Below, in pieces: positions 1 to 6,833 of a stretch of 32,328 bases of DNA. The stretch is from Chitinophagaceae bacterium (GTDB lineage Bacteria; Bacteroidota; Bacteroidia; Chitinophagales; Chitinophagaceae). Both the position numbers and the translations under genes were made by a program. The first letter of the stretch is position 1; every line of letters begins with the position of its first letter. The stretch covers positions 1-32,328 of the forward strand of contig JADLCD010000070.1 in NCBI GenBank assembly GCA_020847395.1, in the 5' to 3' direction. The notes under the pieces were generated by a model. The model had not been told where the DNA came from, did no database searches, and was given only the letters and a program-made list of their open reading frames with translations.

Positions 1-1
1 T

Positions 2-62
2 GCGATCCCGCCCTCAAGAAGATTTTAATTGAATGAATATTAAGGCGGGAGAAGCAATCTCA
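2..62 (-). repeat. CCCGCC/GGCGGG hairpin element, copy 1
   Basis: This 61-bp stretch is identical to 2547-2607. It carries CCCGCC and GGCGGG arms that pair as a hairpin, and ends in AGAAGCAATCTCA. Related copies lie at 319-386, 2196-2269, 2325-2400, 2409-2482, 28536-28602 and 28668-28735. The family resembles the short intergenic palindromes common in Bacteroidota genomes. The element may extend beyond the left window edge. Confidence 0.8.
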
Positions 63-76
63 GTCTTACATCCAAC

Positions 77-125
77 GAGATCGCTTAAAGTAATTTACTA
101 ACTTTTACATTTTTTAATTCAAACA
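77..125 (+). repeat. Dispersed 49-bp repeat, partner at 30433-30481
   Basis: 47 of 49 positions match the reverse complement of 30433-30481, so the two copies are inverted relative to each other and about 30 kb apart. It starts GAGATCGCTTAAAG and ends TTCAAACA. No coding potential is visible. Confidence 0.75.
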
Positions 126-173
126 TACGAACTTCCCGGTTGCAGTTGATTGCAATATGGCAAGGTCATGGTT

Positions 174-221
174 AAAAATAAAGACCTGATTTTCAATTTA
201 TTCGTAATAATGTCATTATAA
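174..221 (+). repeat. Dispersed 48-bp repeat, partner at 28782-28829
   Basis: 41 of 48 positions match 28782-28829 in the same orientation. The shared core includes CCTGATTTTCAAT and ATGTCATTATAA. In both copies TCTGCCTGG follows downstream, 65 bp further on in this copy and 12 bp in the other, so they look like pieces of a longer element with an internal length difference. Confidence 0.65.
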
Positions 222-318
222 CTGAGCCAACATGAACACTATAGTTAAATCGCTCTTACGTGAGGGAGAAATCTGCCTGGCATTGTTGCTAATGTTCATC
301 TTTTGCACTACTGCCTAA

Positions 319-386
319 CAGATTTCTCTCCCGCCGCAAGATGCGTTTAATTCAATAAAACCCGAAGGCGGGATCGAAATCACGGC
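319..386 (+). repeat. CCCGCC/GGCGGG hairpin element, copy 2
   Basis: CTCCCGCCGCAAGATG followed by an A/T-rich spacer and GGCGGGATCG matches the layout of the copies at 2196 and 2409 and is opposite in orientation to copy 1. The arms CCCGCC and GGCGGG can pair. Confidence 0.7.
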
Positions 387-491
387 TACCCTCATCGCCC
401 ATTCGACCGAGCCAACACGAGCACTATAGTTTTATATTACTTTTCCACTTTTAAATGCTAAAATCTGACTATTTATTTCTTCTAACAGATC

Positions 492-516
492 AAATCACTC
501 AAATGAGTGATTTTTT
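492..516 (+). terminator. Rho-independent terminator with no gene before it
   Basis: AAATCACTC and GAGTGATTT form a perfect 9-bp stem around a 4-nt AAAT loop, followed by a T-run (511-516). The T-run lies only on the plus strand, so it should stop rightward transcription. No plus-strand gene precedes it inside the window. It may end a transcript that enters from the left, or one starting within the repeat region. Confidence 0.75.
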
Positions 517-716
517 ATATAAGATGATTTAGATAATTTTACATGTCTTTCTTAAGAAAATTAATCCTTTCTTCTTCTGAATACAACCTGTTGTTGATCC
601 GCACTATAGCATTGATTCATTTTTGGCTTAAAAACGAAAGCTCGATTGATGAAAAAGTCTGTTGTATACATCCTAACACATATGTATTGAATATTTCATT
701 TACATAAGCATAAGTT

Positions 717-1553
717 ATGATCACCACTTACGAAGCAAAGCCTATTTATCCACTATCGCCATATGTATACCGGTATACTTACCGGGAGTTTAATACAAAC
801 GGCGCAGATGTTACAAAACCAAAGCATGCCGTTAATGAAATTGTCATGCACTTTTTCTTCCGGGGAATGCCCGTTAAATTAACTGACCCATTAACCGGTG
901 CTGTGTTGAAAACCGGTAAACGCTCAGGCGTATGTGGTATGTCTTCCCGGTTTTTAGGCGAGATGACATTCAACGGGCTTTATTCCTTTTTCGAAATCGC
1001 ATTTACACCGCATGGCTTTCAGCGTTTATTCGGCATACCTTCACAGGAAGTGTTGGATAAAATTGCCTGGAGCGAAGAATTATTTGACAGCAGTATAAAC
1101 ATTTTGCACGAGCAGCTTTTTTACTGTAGTAATATACAGCAGATGGCCAATGTTGCCGATGCCTGGTTACTTCGCCGCCTGTGTAAGCTAAAATATAACA
1201 ACGATACAAAAGCAATTTCCCATATCCTGCATTGTATAAATAGCACAAAGGGATTGGTGAATATAGATATGCTGGCTGCAAATACTAACATGAGCGTTCG
1301 TAGTTTTGAGCGCCATTTTGTAGCGCATACCGGCATACCCGCCAAACTGTTTTGCTGTATAGCACGCTTTAACCATGCACTTGAATTAAAACTTAGTAAT
1401 CCGCAACTGCGCTGGACAAAAATTGCCTACAAGGCCGGATATTTTGACCAAATGCACTTGGTAAAAGACTTCAAAAAATTCTCCGGCGATGCTCCATCCG
1501 TCTTACTGAAAGAAACACCGCTGCTTGTAGAAACTCATATTGCTGACTATTGA
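717..1553 (+). CDS. AraC-family transcriptional regulator (DUF6597 type)
   Basis: This 278-residue cytoplasmic DNA-binding protein has the Bacteroidota AraC layout. Residues ~1-150 match the DUF6597-type sensory domain (AVNEIVMHFFF, then FFEIAFTPHGFQRLFGIP). Residues ~165-265 hold two helix-turn-helix motifs: the first includes LAANTNMSVRSFERHF; the second is WTKIAYKAGYFDQMHLVKDF, followed by SGDAPS, the usual AraC signature. The ATG at 717 is the only good start and has no clear Shine-Dalgarno sequence. The ligand and targets are unknown. Decayed copies of the 3' end of a paralogue stand before the genes at 6834 and 9765, so this regulator, or a lost relative, may control the toxin-like island. 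That link is inference. A weak 6-bp hairpin (GTCATT/AATGAC, 1592-1611) lies 38 bp past the stop. Confidence 0.92.
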   Translation: MITTYEAKPIYPLSPYVYRYTYREFNTNGADVTKPKHAVNEIVMHFFFRGMPVKLTDPLTGAVLKTGKRSGVCGMSSRFLGEMTFNGLYSFFEIAFTPHGFQRLFGIPSQEVLDKIAWSEELFDSSINILHEQLFYCSNIQQMANVADAWLLRRLCKLKYNNDTKAISHILHCINSTKGLVNIDMLAANTNMSVRSFERHFVAHTGIPAKLFCCIARFNHALELKLSNPQLRWTKIAYKAGYFDQMHLVKDFKKFSGDAPSVLLKETPLLVETHIADY

Positions 1554-1624
1554 AGATCCCTGTATTTTGTTACAACCGGCTGAAAAAAATAGTCATTTTT
1601 TTATTAATGACATGTTTATTTTTT

Positions 1625-1656
1625 GCCGCCGTGGTTCTTATCTCACCATAACCGTT
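1625..1656 (+). repeat. Decayed REP-like hairpin
   Basis: GCCGCCGTGGTTC, then TATCTCACC and AACCGTT, follows the unit at 24789-24828 (GCCGCCGTGGTTCGTGTCTC...) with several changes that break the stem. It is probably an old copy of the same REP-like family. Confidence 0.45.
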
Positions 1657-1850
1657 AACTTAAAAAAAGAATTCCCGGCGATGGTACCTGAGATACTTAC
1701 CATCGTGGTTGGCACATGTATTTTAAAAATCGGGGCTGTTATGCGGCGAAGCAATCTCACTCTTTAAGTTTAAGGGAAGATACTTTTTAATATTCTAACA
1801 ATCCTTGTTGAGATAAACTTTACCTTAGTACAACAACATCAGCTAATACT

Positions 1851-2150
1851 ATGAACAAGGGTGGATATGTATACATCATTGCCAATAAAAATTTTACAGT
1901 TTTATATACCGGAGTTACCTCCGACTTATTAGCAAGAGTTCTACAACACAAAGAAAAATTTTACCCCGATTCATTTACTGCAAAATACAATTGCTGTATA
2001 TTGGTTTACTATAAATTTTTTTCATCCATAGAAGAAGCAATATTTGAAGAAAAAAGACTCAAAGGCGGTAGTAGAATCAAAAAAATAAAATTGATAGAAG
2101 AAATTAACCCTGACTGGAAAGATTTGTGGGAAGAGATTAAGCGATGGTAA
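1851..2150 (+). CDS. GIY-YIG nuclease-superfamily protein
   Basis: This 99-residue protein is the compact single-domain GIY-YIG type (YhbQ/UPF0213-like). The GIY part reads GGYVYIIAN and the YIG part LYTGVTSDLLARVLQH, with the expected Arg in the following helix (LLARV). The Glu-containing segment FEEKRLKGGSRIKKIKLI follows. In this family the domain cuts or nicks DNA; many small stand-alone members have no proven role and are very common in Bacteroidota, often near repeats. Here it stands alone, about 300 bp from the AraC gene, with a tandem repeat array just downstream. The predicted protein is basic with no signal peptide. Confidence 0.9.
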   Translation: MNKGGYVYIIANKNFTVLYTGVTSDLLARVLQHKEKFYPDSFTAKYNCCILVYYKFFSSIEEAIFEEKRLKGGSRIKKIKLIEEINPDWKDLWEEIKRW

Positions 2151-2195
2151 TAACATTGAAAGAAGCCACTCGTGCATATACATTTGTAAAACTGC

Positions 2196-2623
2196 GAGAC
2201 TGCTTCACCCGCCGCAAGATGCTTCTAATTTCATACAACCTGAGGGCGGGTTCGCAGTGACGGTAAAAGTTTTAAGTTTATAACCAGCACCAAGGCAAAG
2301 CATACATTCACTCAACCTCCCGCCGTCCTTGCGAGCCCGCCAGTATGATCACTTGAATTGAGTGAATATTCTGGCGGGAGAAGCAATCTCAGTCTTTGAA
2401 TTATGAACGAGACTGCTTCACCCGCCGTGACATGCCTTTAATTTCATACAACCTGCGGGCGGGTTCGCAGTGACGGTAAAAGTGTTTTAAATTTACAACC
2501 AGCACCAAGACAAAGTATACAATGCCTCAACCTCTCGCTCGTCTTCGCGATCCCGCCCTCAAGAAGATTTTAATTGAATGAATATTAAGGCGGGAGAAGC
2601 AATCTCAACCTTGAATTATGGAC
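2196..2623. repeat. Two tandem ~213-bp units of hairpin elements
   Basis: Unit 1 (2196-2408) and unit 2 (2409-2623) share the same order: GAGACTGCTTCACCCGCCG hairpin ending GGGCGGGTTCGCAGTGACGG, the linker CCAGCACCAAGRCAAAG (2284-2304 and 2499-2519), then an inverted hairpin element ending GGCGGGAGAAGCAATCTCA. A third unit begins at 2624 (GAGACTGCTGACCG) and breaks off. The linker also occurs inverted at 28623-28643, with similar hairpins either side, so the compound unit is itself dispersed. The second inverted element (2547-2607) is identical to 2-62. Confidence 0.85.
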
Positions 2624-2687
2624 GAGACTGCTGACCGATGCAGTTCGTGTCTCACCACAGGCGTTAAGCTAATTTTATATTTTGATC

Positions 2688-2747
2688 TTCCGTCATGATT
2701 CACGCTTCAGGCGCGTATAAACTCGTAAAACACGAATCATGACGGAA
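2688..2747. repeat. Perfect 14-bp inverted repeat
   Basis: TTCCGTCATGATTC (2688-2701) and GAATCATGACGGAA (2734-2747) are perfect reverse complements separated by 32 bases. There is no T-run, so it is not a typical terminator. It could be an operator-like site, the ends of a tiny element, or an RNA stem. Confidence 0.7.
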
Positions 2748-2774
2748 ATAATCAAGGTTAGGAAACATTTTTTT

Positions 2775-2840
2775 CACGCCCAAAATTGGCGTGTTTTTAC
2801 TATTTTTTGAATTATACCAATCTAATTTTAATCATGCAAT
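2775..2840 (+). promoter_or_regulatory. Conserved leader block, copy 1, with hairpin
   Basis: The 21-bp block starting TTGGCGTGTTTTTAC at 2786 is identical to blocks at 6641 and 9633. It continues to resemble the 6641 copy through a TTTTARTCATGCAAT segment near 2826-2840. Only here do CACGCC (2775-2780) and GGCGTG (2788-2793) form a 6-bp stem followed by five Ts, so this copy could also act as a weak terminator. It sits 293 bp before the ATG at 3079. A regulatory role is inferred from conservation only. Confidence 0.5.
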
Positions 2841-3078
2841 GAAAGCGCCATAAGCTTAAATGGCAGCACATTAACTTTTCTGCGGCTGCTACTAACTGGG
2901 CAACGCTGGCATTGGTAAACGCATAGCCGGATAAGCATTAATAAAGTTGTTGAGTAAACCAAACAGCGTTAGCTGATATTTTGAAATAACGTTTACATGT
3001 ATTAAACATAAAGTTTTAATGGAAGTATTGAACGAAAAAAATCTTCAACTCATTTTATCACTTTTAAAAATATAAATT

Positions 3079-6000
3079 ATGAAAACAAAACATTTACTCC
3101 TCGTTTTTGTAATGATGATAGTTACAGCTTTTGCAGCTATTGCACAAAATGCTGCAGATAAAAAATTTTCAGTGCCGGATATTCCCTTCGGTAAAAAATT
3201 ACTACCGCCTGATTTTGTGAATTATCCTGATAAATTATTACCGCAAATTACGCCTGCAAATAAAAACACGGCTTTAATACAAACTCCGGGCATTCACAAT
3301 ACAAATAAAAAATCACCTGGATACTTCCGGCAGCTTTTACAGGACAGAAGAAAAATGCAAACCACTGATATTGATGAACAGCTTACTGCGAATGCAAGGG
3401 CAAAAAATACCCCTCCCTGCAATTCAAATTTTCATCTTATAAAAGATATTACTGCACTTGCTGAAAGTAATCCGCATAACTACCCTAACTATTTTTATGA
3501 TATCAATTATAATTATGTTTCCGCTGATTCACATTCTTTTGCCGTACTCAATAACATTATTTATTTTGTTGCTGATGATGGCATTCATGGCAATGAGCTC
3601 TGGCGAAGCGATGGCACAGCCGCAGGCACTTTTTTATTGAAGGATATTGAGCCGGGTGCTGCATCTTCTTCAATATCAAATATTACTACTGCAAACGGAA
3701 AAATATATTTTGCGAACTCCTCCCAACTCTGGGTATGCGACGGAACAGAAAATGGTACGCAAATACTTAGTGCCGATGTATATGACCCGGGGCAATTTTT
3801 TTCAATAAATAATATAATATATTTTATTGCAGATGGAATTGGCTATAGAGATGCAATCTGGCAAACCGATGGAACAACTGCGGGTACTGTGCAGGTAATA
3901 AATCTTGGTATCAGGGCAAGCGGAGGCGAACTAATCAGCCAGCCAACTTTAGTAAACGGAACCCTGTTTTTTACATTTTTAGATTATGAAACTTTTAGCT
4001 GGCAGGTTTGGAAAAGCGATTTGACTGATGCCGGCACCTATCATGTTGGACCCGCCTATCCTTTTCTTGATTCCGATGGCAATCTAACAAATTACATTCC
4101 GGCGCAATTAACGAGTTATAATAATAAACTTTATTTTTCGGCAAACGACGGTTCCGGTCGTAAGCTATGGTTATCTGATGGTACTGATGCGGGCACACAA
4201 CTTGCACCAGGTAATCACAACGCAATAATTGGTGCGGATTTTTTAGGAACAGACTTTCCCGTACTCAATAATATACTATACCTGCCAGGTGAAAGCACAA
4301 CACATGATCAGGGTTTATATAAATATGATGCCTCAGATGAAGCAGGACTTGTAAAGATTAAAAACTTTGCGCCCGATGGAGATACTGCTTTTATTGTGCC
4401 TTCAGAAATGATAATAGCAAATAATGCACTTTATTTTAAAGTAATCAGCTATACCGGTGGTATTCATAACGAGTTATGGAGTTCAAAAGGAACACGCACA
4501 TCTACTCAGCTCATAACTTCAGGTGAAGTAATTAATAATTTATATGTTGGAGACGGCACCTTATACTTTGAAAAAGGGGACAGGTTTTTTGGTATTGAAT
4601 TATGGAAAATCTTCAATACAGCTTTTGGTTCAGTCCCAACAATGCAAAGCGATATTTTTAAAGGGAATCCCGGTTCTTATCCAACTCATTTTACTGCCTT
4701 TAAAGGAAAGCTGGTATTTAGCGCTGCGGATGAGAAAAAAGGCAATGAACTTTTTATAACAAACAGCTTTGGTTTTGGCGCAACGCTGGTAAAAGATATC
4801 AATACTACTACCACTGCAACTTCGCGTGCCGGTTACAATCCATATAATTATTTGGGATATACTGGCATGGTTACTTTAGGTAAAGAAGTTTTATTCACCG
4901 CTTATGAAAGAGCTCATGGCAAAGAGTTGTATAAATCTAATGGAACTTCAGAAGGAACAAAACTGCTAAACGATGTTGTACCCGGTGATGCAGGCTTTGA
5001 GGCGATTTCCTATATATCAAAAAATAATGCTGTTTATTTCATTGCTGAAAGTAAGTATGGATATTCAATTTATAAAACAAAGGGTACAAAAAACAGCCTT
5101 CGTAAAATTACGCCTTACTACAGTGGTTTAATGATAACGTTTGCTGTAGCTGATAACGGGCTTGTTTTTTATAGTGTATTTAATAAAAGCTTGCGTGTAT
5201 ATGAGCTTTGGCGCAGCAACGGCACAACTGCAGGAACTTACTTGTTATCATCAACAATATATTTTTCTGTTTATTCATATCTGAATACAGCGGGCAATAC
5301 GGCTTTCTTTGTTGCAGGCGATGCACAGCATGGCTATGAATTATGGAAAAGTGATGGAAGTATTGCAGGCACACGGCTTGTGAAAGACATTAATCCCGGC
5401 CCACTTAATTCTCTTCCTGGCGGTATGTTTGTGTATAAGAATGAGGTGTACTTTGCTGCTATGGATAAAAGTGATAACGCACACCCTAATGCCAGTTCAT
5501 TCTGGAAATCTGATGGAACAGAAAGCGGAACGATAAAGCTAAAAAATATTGACCCCTGGTATGGACGTTCAGTATCTATTAATGAAAGATCTAATTTCGA
5601 AGTTTCTAACGGCATACTTTATTTCAGCGCAGTTGATGCTTCACAAAACACCCAGTTCTATAGAACAGATGGCACTGTTGCCGGTACAAAAGTGGTAAAA
5701 GATATCAATCCCAATGTTAATGAATATACTGCCAACCCTTCCAATTTTTTAGACGTGAATGGCACATTATATTTTACAGGAAACGATGGTATAAACGGCA
5801 TCGAACTTTGGAAAAGCGATGGCACAAAAGAAGGAACACAGCTTGTAAAAGATATTACAGCAGGAAGTTCATCTACTAAGTTTTATGGGTTTGCAAGCGC
5901 CGGAGGCAAATTATATTTTTCAGCAGATGTAAACGGAACCCGGGGTCTTTGGAGCTCTGATGGTACAGCCGATGGCACACAACAGGTTACTGACCCGTGT

Positions 6001-6405
6001 ATAAGCGGTGTTGGCTTTATGGAACTATACCCCGCTGGTGATAAACTTATTTTCGCTGGTAACACACCTGAATATGGTTTGGAAGTATATGCCGGCAAAG
6101 TAAATGGTGCCGGAAAGTTTGTAGCATCAAGAATTATAGCTGAAGATACATTAAAAACAACACTACTTTTTAATGCAGTGCTATATCCTAATCCTACAAC
6201 TTCAAGTGCAACATTACTGGTTACGGGGAGTACAAAAAATATATCTGTTTCCATAGCAGATATGAATGGAAAAGTGTTGTGGCAAAGCAATAACATTCAA
6301 GCCACACTTATAAAGCTGCCCACAGAAAAATATGCTGCCGGAATTTATATTGTTACAGTAACAAGCGGTACAGAAAGTAAAACCATTAAGATTTTAAAGC
6401 TATAG
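3079..6405 (+). CDS. Secreted ELWxxDGT-repeat protein with T9SS sorting domain
   Basis: This 1108-residue protein starts with a Sec signal peptide (about residues 1-22, ending AAIAQ). From ~residue 120 to ~1010 it has about 16 repeats of the ELWxxDGTxxGT type, for example ELWRSDGTAAGTFLLKDI and ELWKSDGTKEGTQLVKDI, each spaced ~45-60 residues with intervening YF motifs. Several in the middle are degenerate (ELFITNSFGFGATL, SIYKTKGTKNSL). Such repeats form beta propellers or solenoids. The last ~75 residues (LYPNPTTSSATL to IVTVTSGTESKTIKILKL) are a type A T9SS C-terminal domain, so it should cross the outer membrane by the type IX system and be released or anchored at the surface. The function is unknown; ligand binding or adhesion is plausible. 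A strong terminator follows. Confidence 0.93.
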   Translation: MKTKHLLLVFVMMIVTAFAAIAQNAADKKFSVPDIPFGKKLLPPDFVNYPDKLLPQITPANKNTALIQTPGIHNTNKKSPGYFRQLLQDRRKMQTTDIDEQLTANARAKNTPPCNSNFHLIKDITALAESNPHNYPNYFYDINYNYVSADSHSFAVLNNIIYFVADDGIHGNELWRSDGTAAGTFLLKDIEPGAASSSISNITTANGKIYFANSSQLWVCDGTENGTQILSADVYDPGQFFSINNIIYFIADGIGYRDAIWQTDGTTAGTVQVINLGIRASGGELISQPTLVNGTLFFTFLDYETFSWQVWKSDLTDAGTYHVGPAYPFLDSDGNLTNYIPAQLTSYNNKLYFSANDGSGRKLWLSDGTDAGTQLAPGNHNAIIGADFLGTDFPVLNNILYLPGESTTHDQGLYKYDASDEAGLVKIKNFAPDGDTAFIVPSEMIIANNALYFKVISYTGGIHNELWSSKGTRTSTQLITSGEVINNLYVGDGTLYFEKGDRFFGIELWKIFNTAFGSVPTMQSDIFKGNPGSYPTHFTAFKGKLVFSAADEKKGNELFITNSFGFGATLVKDINTTTTATSRAGYNPYNYLGYTGMVTLGKEVLFTAYERAHGKELYKSNGTSEGTKLLNDVVPGDAGFEAISYISKNNAVYFIAESKYGYSIYKTKGTKNSLRKITPYYSGLMITFAVADNGLVFYSVFNKSLRVYELWRSNGTTAGTYLLSSTIYFSVYSYLNTAGNTAFFVAGDAQHGYELWKSDGSIAGTRLVKDINPGPLNSLPGGMFVYKNEVYFAAMDKSDNAHPNASSFWKSDGTESGTIKLKNIDPWYGRSVSINERSNFEVSNGILYFSAVDASQNTQFYRTDGTVAGTKVVKDINPNVNEYTANPSNFLDVNGTLYFTGNDGINGIELWKSDGTKEGTQLVKDITAGSSSTKFYGFASAGGKLYFSADVNGTRGLWSSDGTADGTQQVTDPCISGVGFMELYPAGDKLIFAGNTPEYGLEVYAGKVNGAGKFVASRIIAEDTLKTTLLFNAVLYPNPTTSSATLLVTGSTKNISVSIADMNGKVLWQSNNIQATLIKLPTEKYAAGIYIVTVTSGTESKTIKILKL

Positions 6406-6412
6406 TATAATC

Positions 6413-6450
6413 AGGTCCTGCATTTTGAAAACTGCGGGACCTTATATTTT
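6413..6450 (+). terminator. Rho-independent terminator of the ELWxxDGT gene
   Basis: AGGTCCTGCA (6413-6422) pairs with TGCGGGACCT (6433-6442) as a 10-bp stem with one G-T pair and a 10-nt loop, followed by TATATTTT. It begins 8 bp after the stop codon at 6405. Confidence 0.85.
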
Positions 6451-6472
6451 GTCCAGCCGGGGTTTTAGCATG
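6448..6472 (+). repeat. 25-bp repeat, partner at 9406-9430
   Basis: 24 of 25 bases match 9406-9430 (starts TTTGTCCAGCC, ends GGTTTTAGCATG). Both copies stand upstream of an AraC 3' remnant and of a leader block, so they mark the left side of a duplicated intergenic module. Confidence 0.75.
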
Positions 6473-6632
6473 CTGCAAAATTTACAGATGAACTGGATAT
6501 CTATTGCACACCAGGCAGGCTATTTTGACCAGGCACACCTGGTAAAAGACTGTAAAAGATTTTGCCGGTGATGCACCAAGTGAACTGTTTAAGGAAATAT
6601 TTCTTTTTGAAGAGGAATATGTTACCGGGTAG
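6471..6632 (+). pseudogene. Frameshifted C-terminal remnant of an AraC regulator
   Basis: One frame reads LQNLQMNWISIAHQAGYF and continues DQAHLVKDCKRF, matching the last helix-turn-helix of the AraC protein at 717 (WTKIAYKAGYFDQMHLVKDFKKF). A +1 shift near 6556-6560 (an extra T) moves the reading to AGDAPSELFKEIFLFEEEY, VTG and a TAG at 6630-6632. The N-terminal ~230 residues are missing. It is therefore a dead paralogue fragment, not a gene, although the C-terminal tail is nearly intact and recurs at 9577-9618. Confidence 0.85.
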
Positions 6633-6640
6633 TGGTAAAA

Positions 6641-6696
6641 TTGGCGTGTTTTTACTATTTTTTTAAAATATACCTGTTTAATTTTAGTCATGCAAT
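6641..6696 (+). promoter_or_regulatory. Conserved leader block, copy 2
   Basis: TTGGCGTGTTTTTAC and the following TATTTT are identical to 2786 and 9633. The next ~35 bases resemble copy 1 (AATTTTAGTCATGCAAT here). The block begins 8 bp after the stop of the AraC remnant and 193 bp before the ATG at 6834. The 5' hairpin arm of copy 1 is absent, so a terminator role does not explain the conservation. I could not fit a clean Bacteroidota -33/-7 promoter in it. Confidence 0.5.
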
Positions 6697-6774
6697 TAGA
6701 ATGTTATAATTAGCTGCTCATGTTACTAAATTATCGGAAGGTAACGTACACCTAAAATAAATTCAAGTGCCATA

Positions 6775-6806
6775 GAGATAATATATTGTCAATTTTAGAT
6801 TATCTC
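6775..6806 (+). promoter_or_regulatory. 8-bp inverted repeat in the leader of the 6834 gene
   Basis: GAGATAAT (6775-6782) and ATTATCTC (6799-6806) are perfect reverse complements with a 16-nt spacer, ending 27 bp before the start codon. It could be an operator or an mRNA hairpin close to the ribosome site. Confidence 0.45.
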
Positions 6807-6833
6807 GGACAACAATAATTTAAAATAAAAAAA

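Larger units (their letters stand above)
1..716. other. Gene-free, repeat-rich left end
   Basis: No open frame here looks like a gene. The stretch holds a CCCGCC/GGCGGG hairpin element at the left edge, pieces of dispersed repeats found again near 28.8 and 30.4 kb, a second hairpin element at 319-386, a short repeat pair (222-246 and 407-431, 22 of 25 identical, sharing GAGCCAACA and CACTATAGTT) and a strong terminator at 492-516. From 517 to 716 I see nothing recognisable except the leader of the AraC gene. Confidence 0.7.
2151..3078. other. Gene-free repeat region before the ELWxxDGT gene
   Basis: No gene is supported in these ~930 bases. They hold the tandem hairpin array (2196-2623), a decayed REP-like piece (GTTCGTG, TCT, CACCAC at 2643-2658), a perfect 14-bp inverted repeat (2688-2747) and a hairpin plus conserved leader block (2775-2840). 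From ~2841 to 3078 I see only A/T-rich leader. Confidence 0.7.
6406..6833. other. Intergenic region with AraC remnant and leader block
   Basis: This 428-bp gap has no intact gene. It contains, in order, a terminator (6413-6450), a 25-bp repeat (6448-6472), a frameshifted AraC 3' end (to 6632), the conserved leader block (6641-6696) and an 8-bp inverted repeat (6775-6806). All but the terminator bear on the next gene's leader. Confidence 0.7.

Noticed and set aside
1540-1767. 75-codon open frame after the AraC gene
   Set aside because: It overlaps the AraC stop, covers a weak hairpin and a decayed REP-like copy, and its translation has no recognisable pattern.
2196-2623. CRISPR array
   Set aside because: There are only two to three units of ~213 bp with internal palindromes, no short regular repeat-spacer pattern, and no cas genes.
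2775-2798. Explaining the conserved TTGGCGTG block simply as a terminator
   Set aside because: Only the first copy has the CACGCC arm; the copies at 6641 and 9633 lack it but keep all 21 bases.
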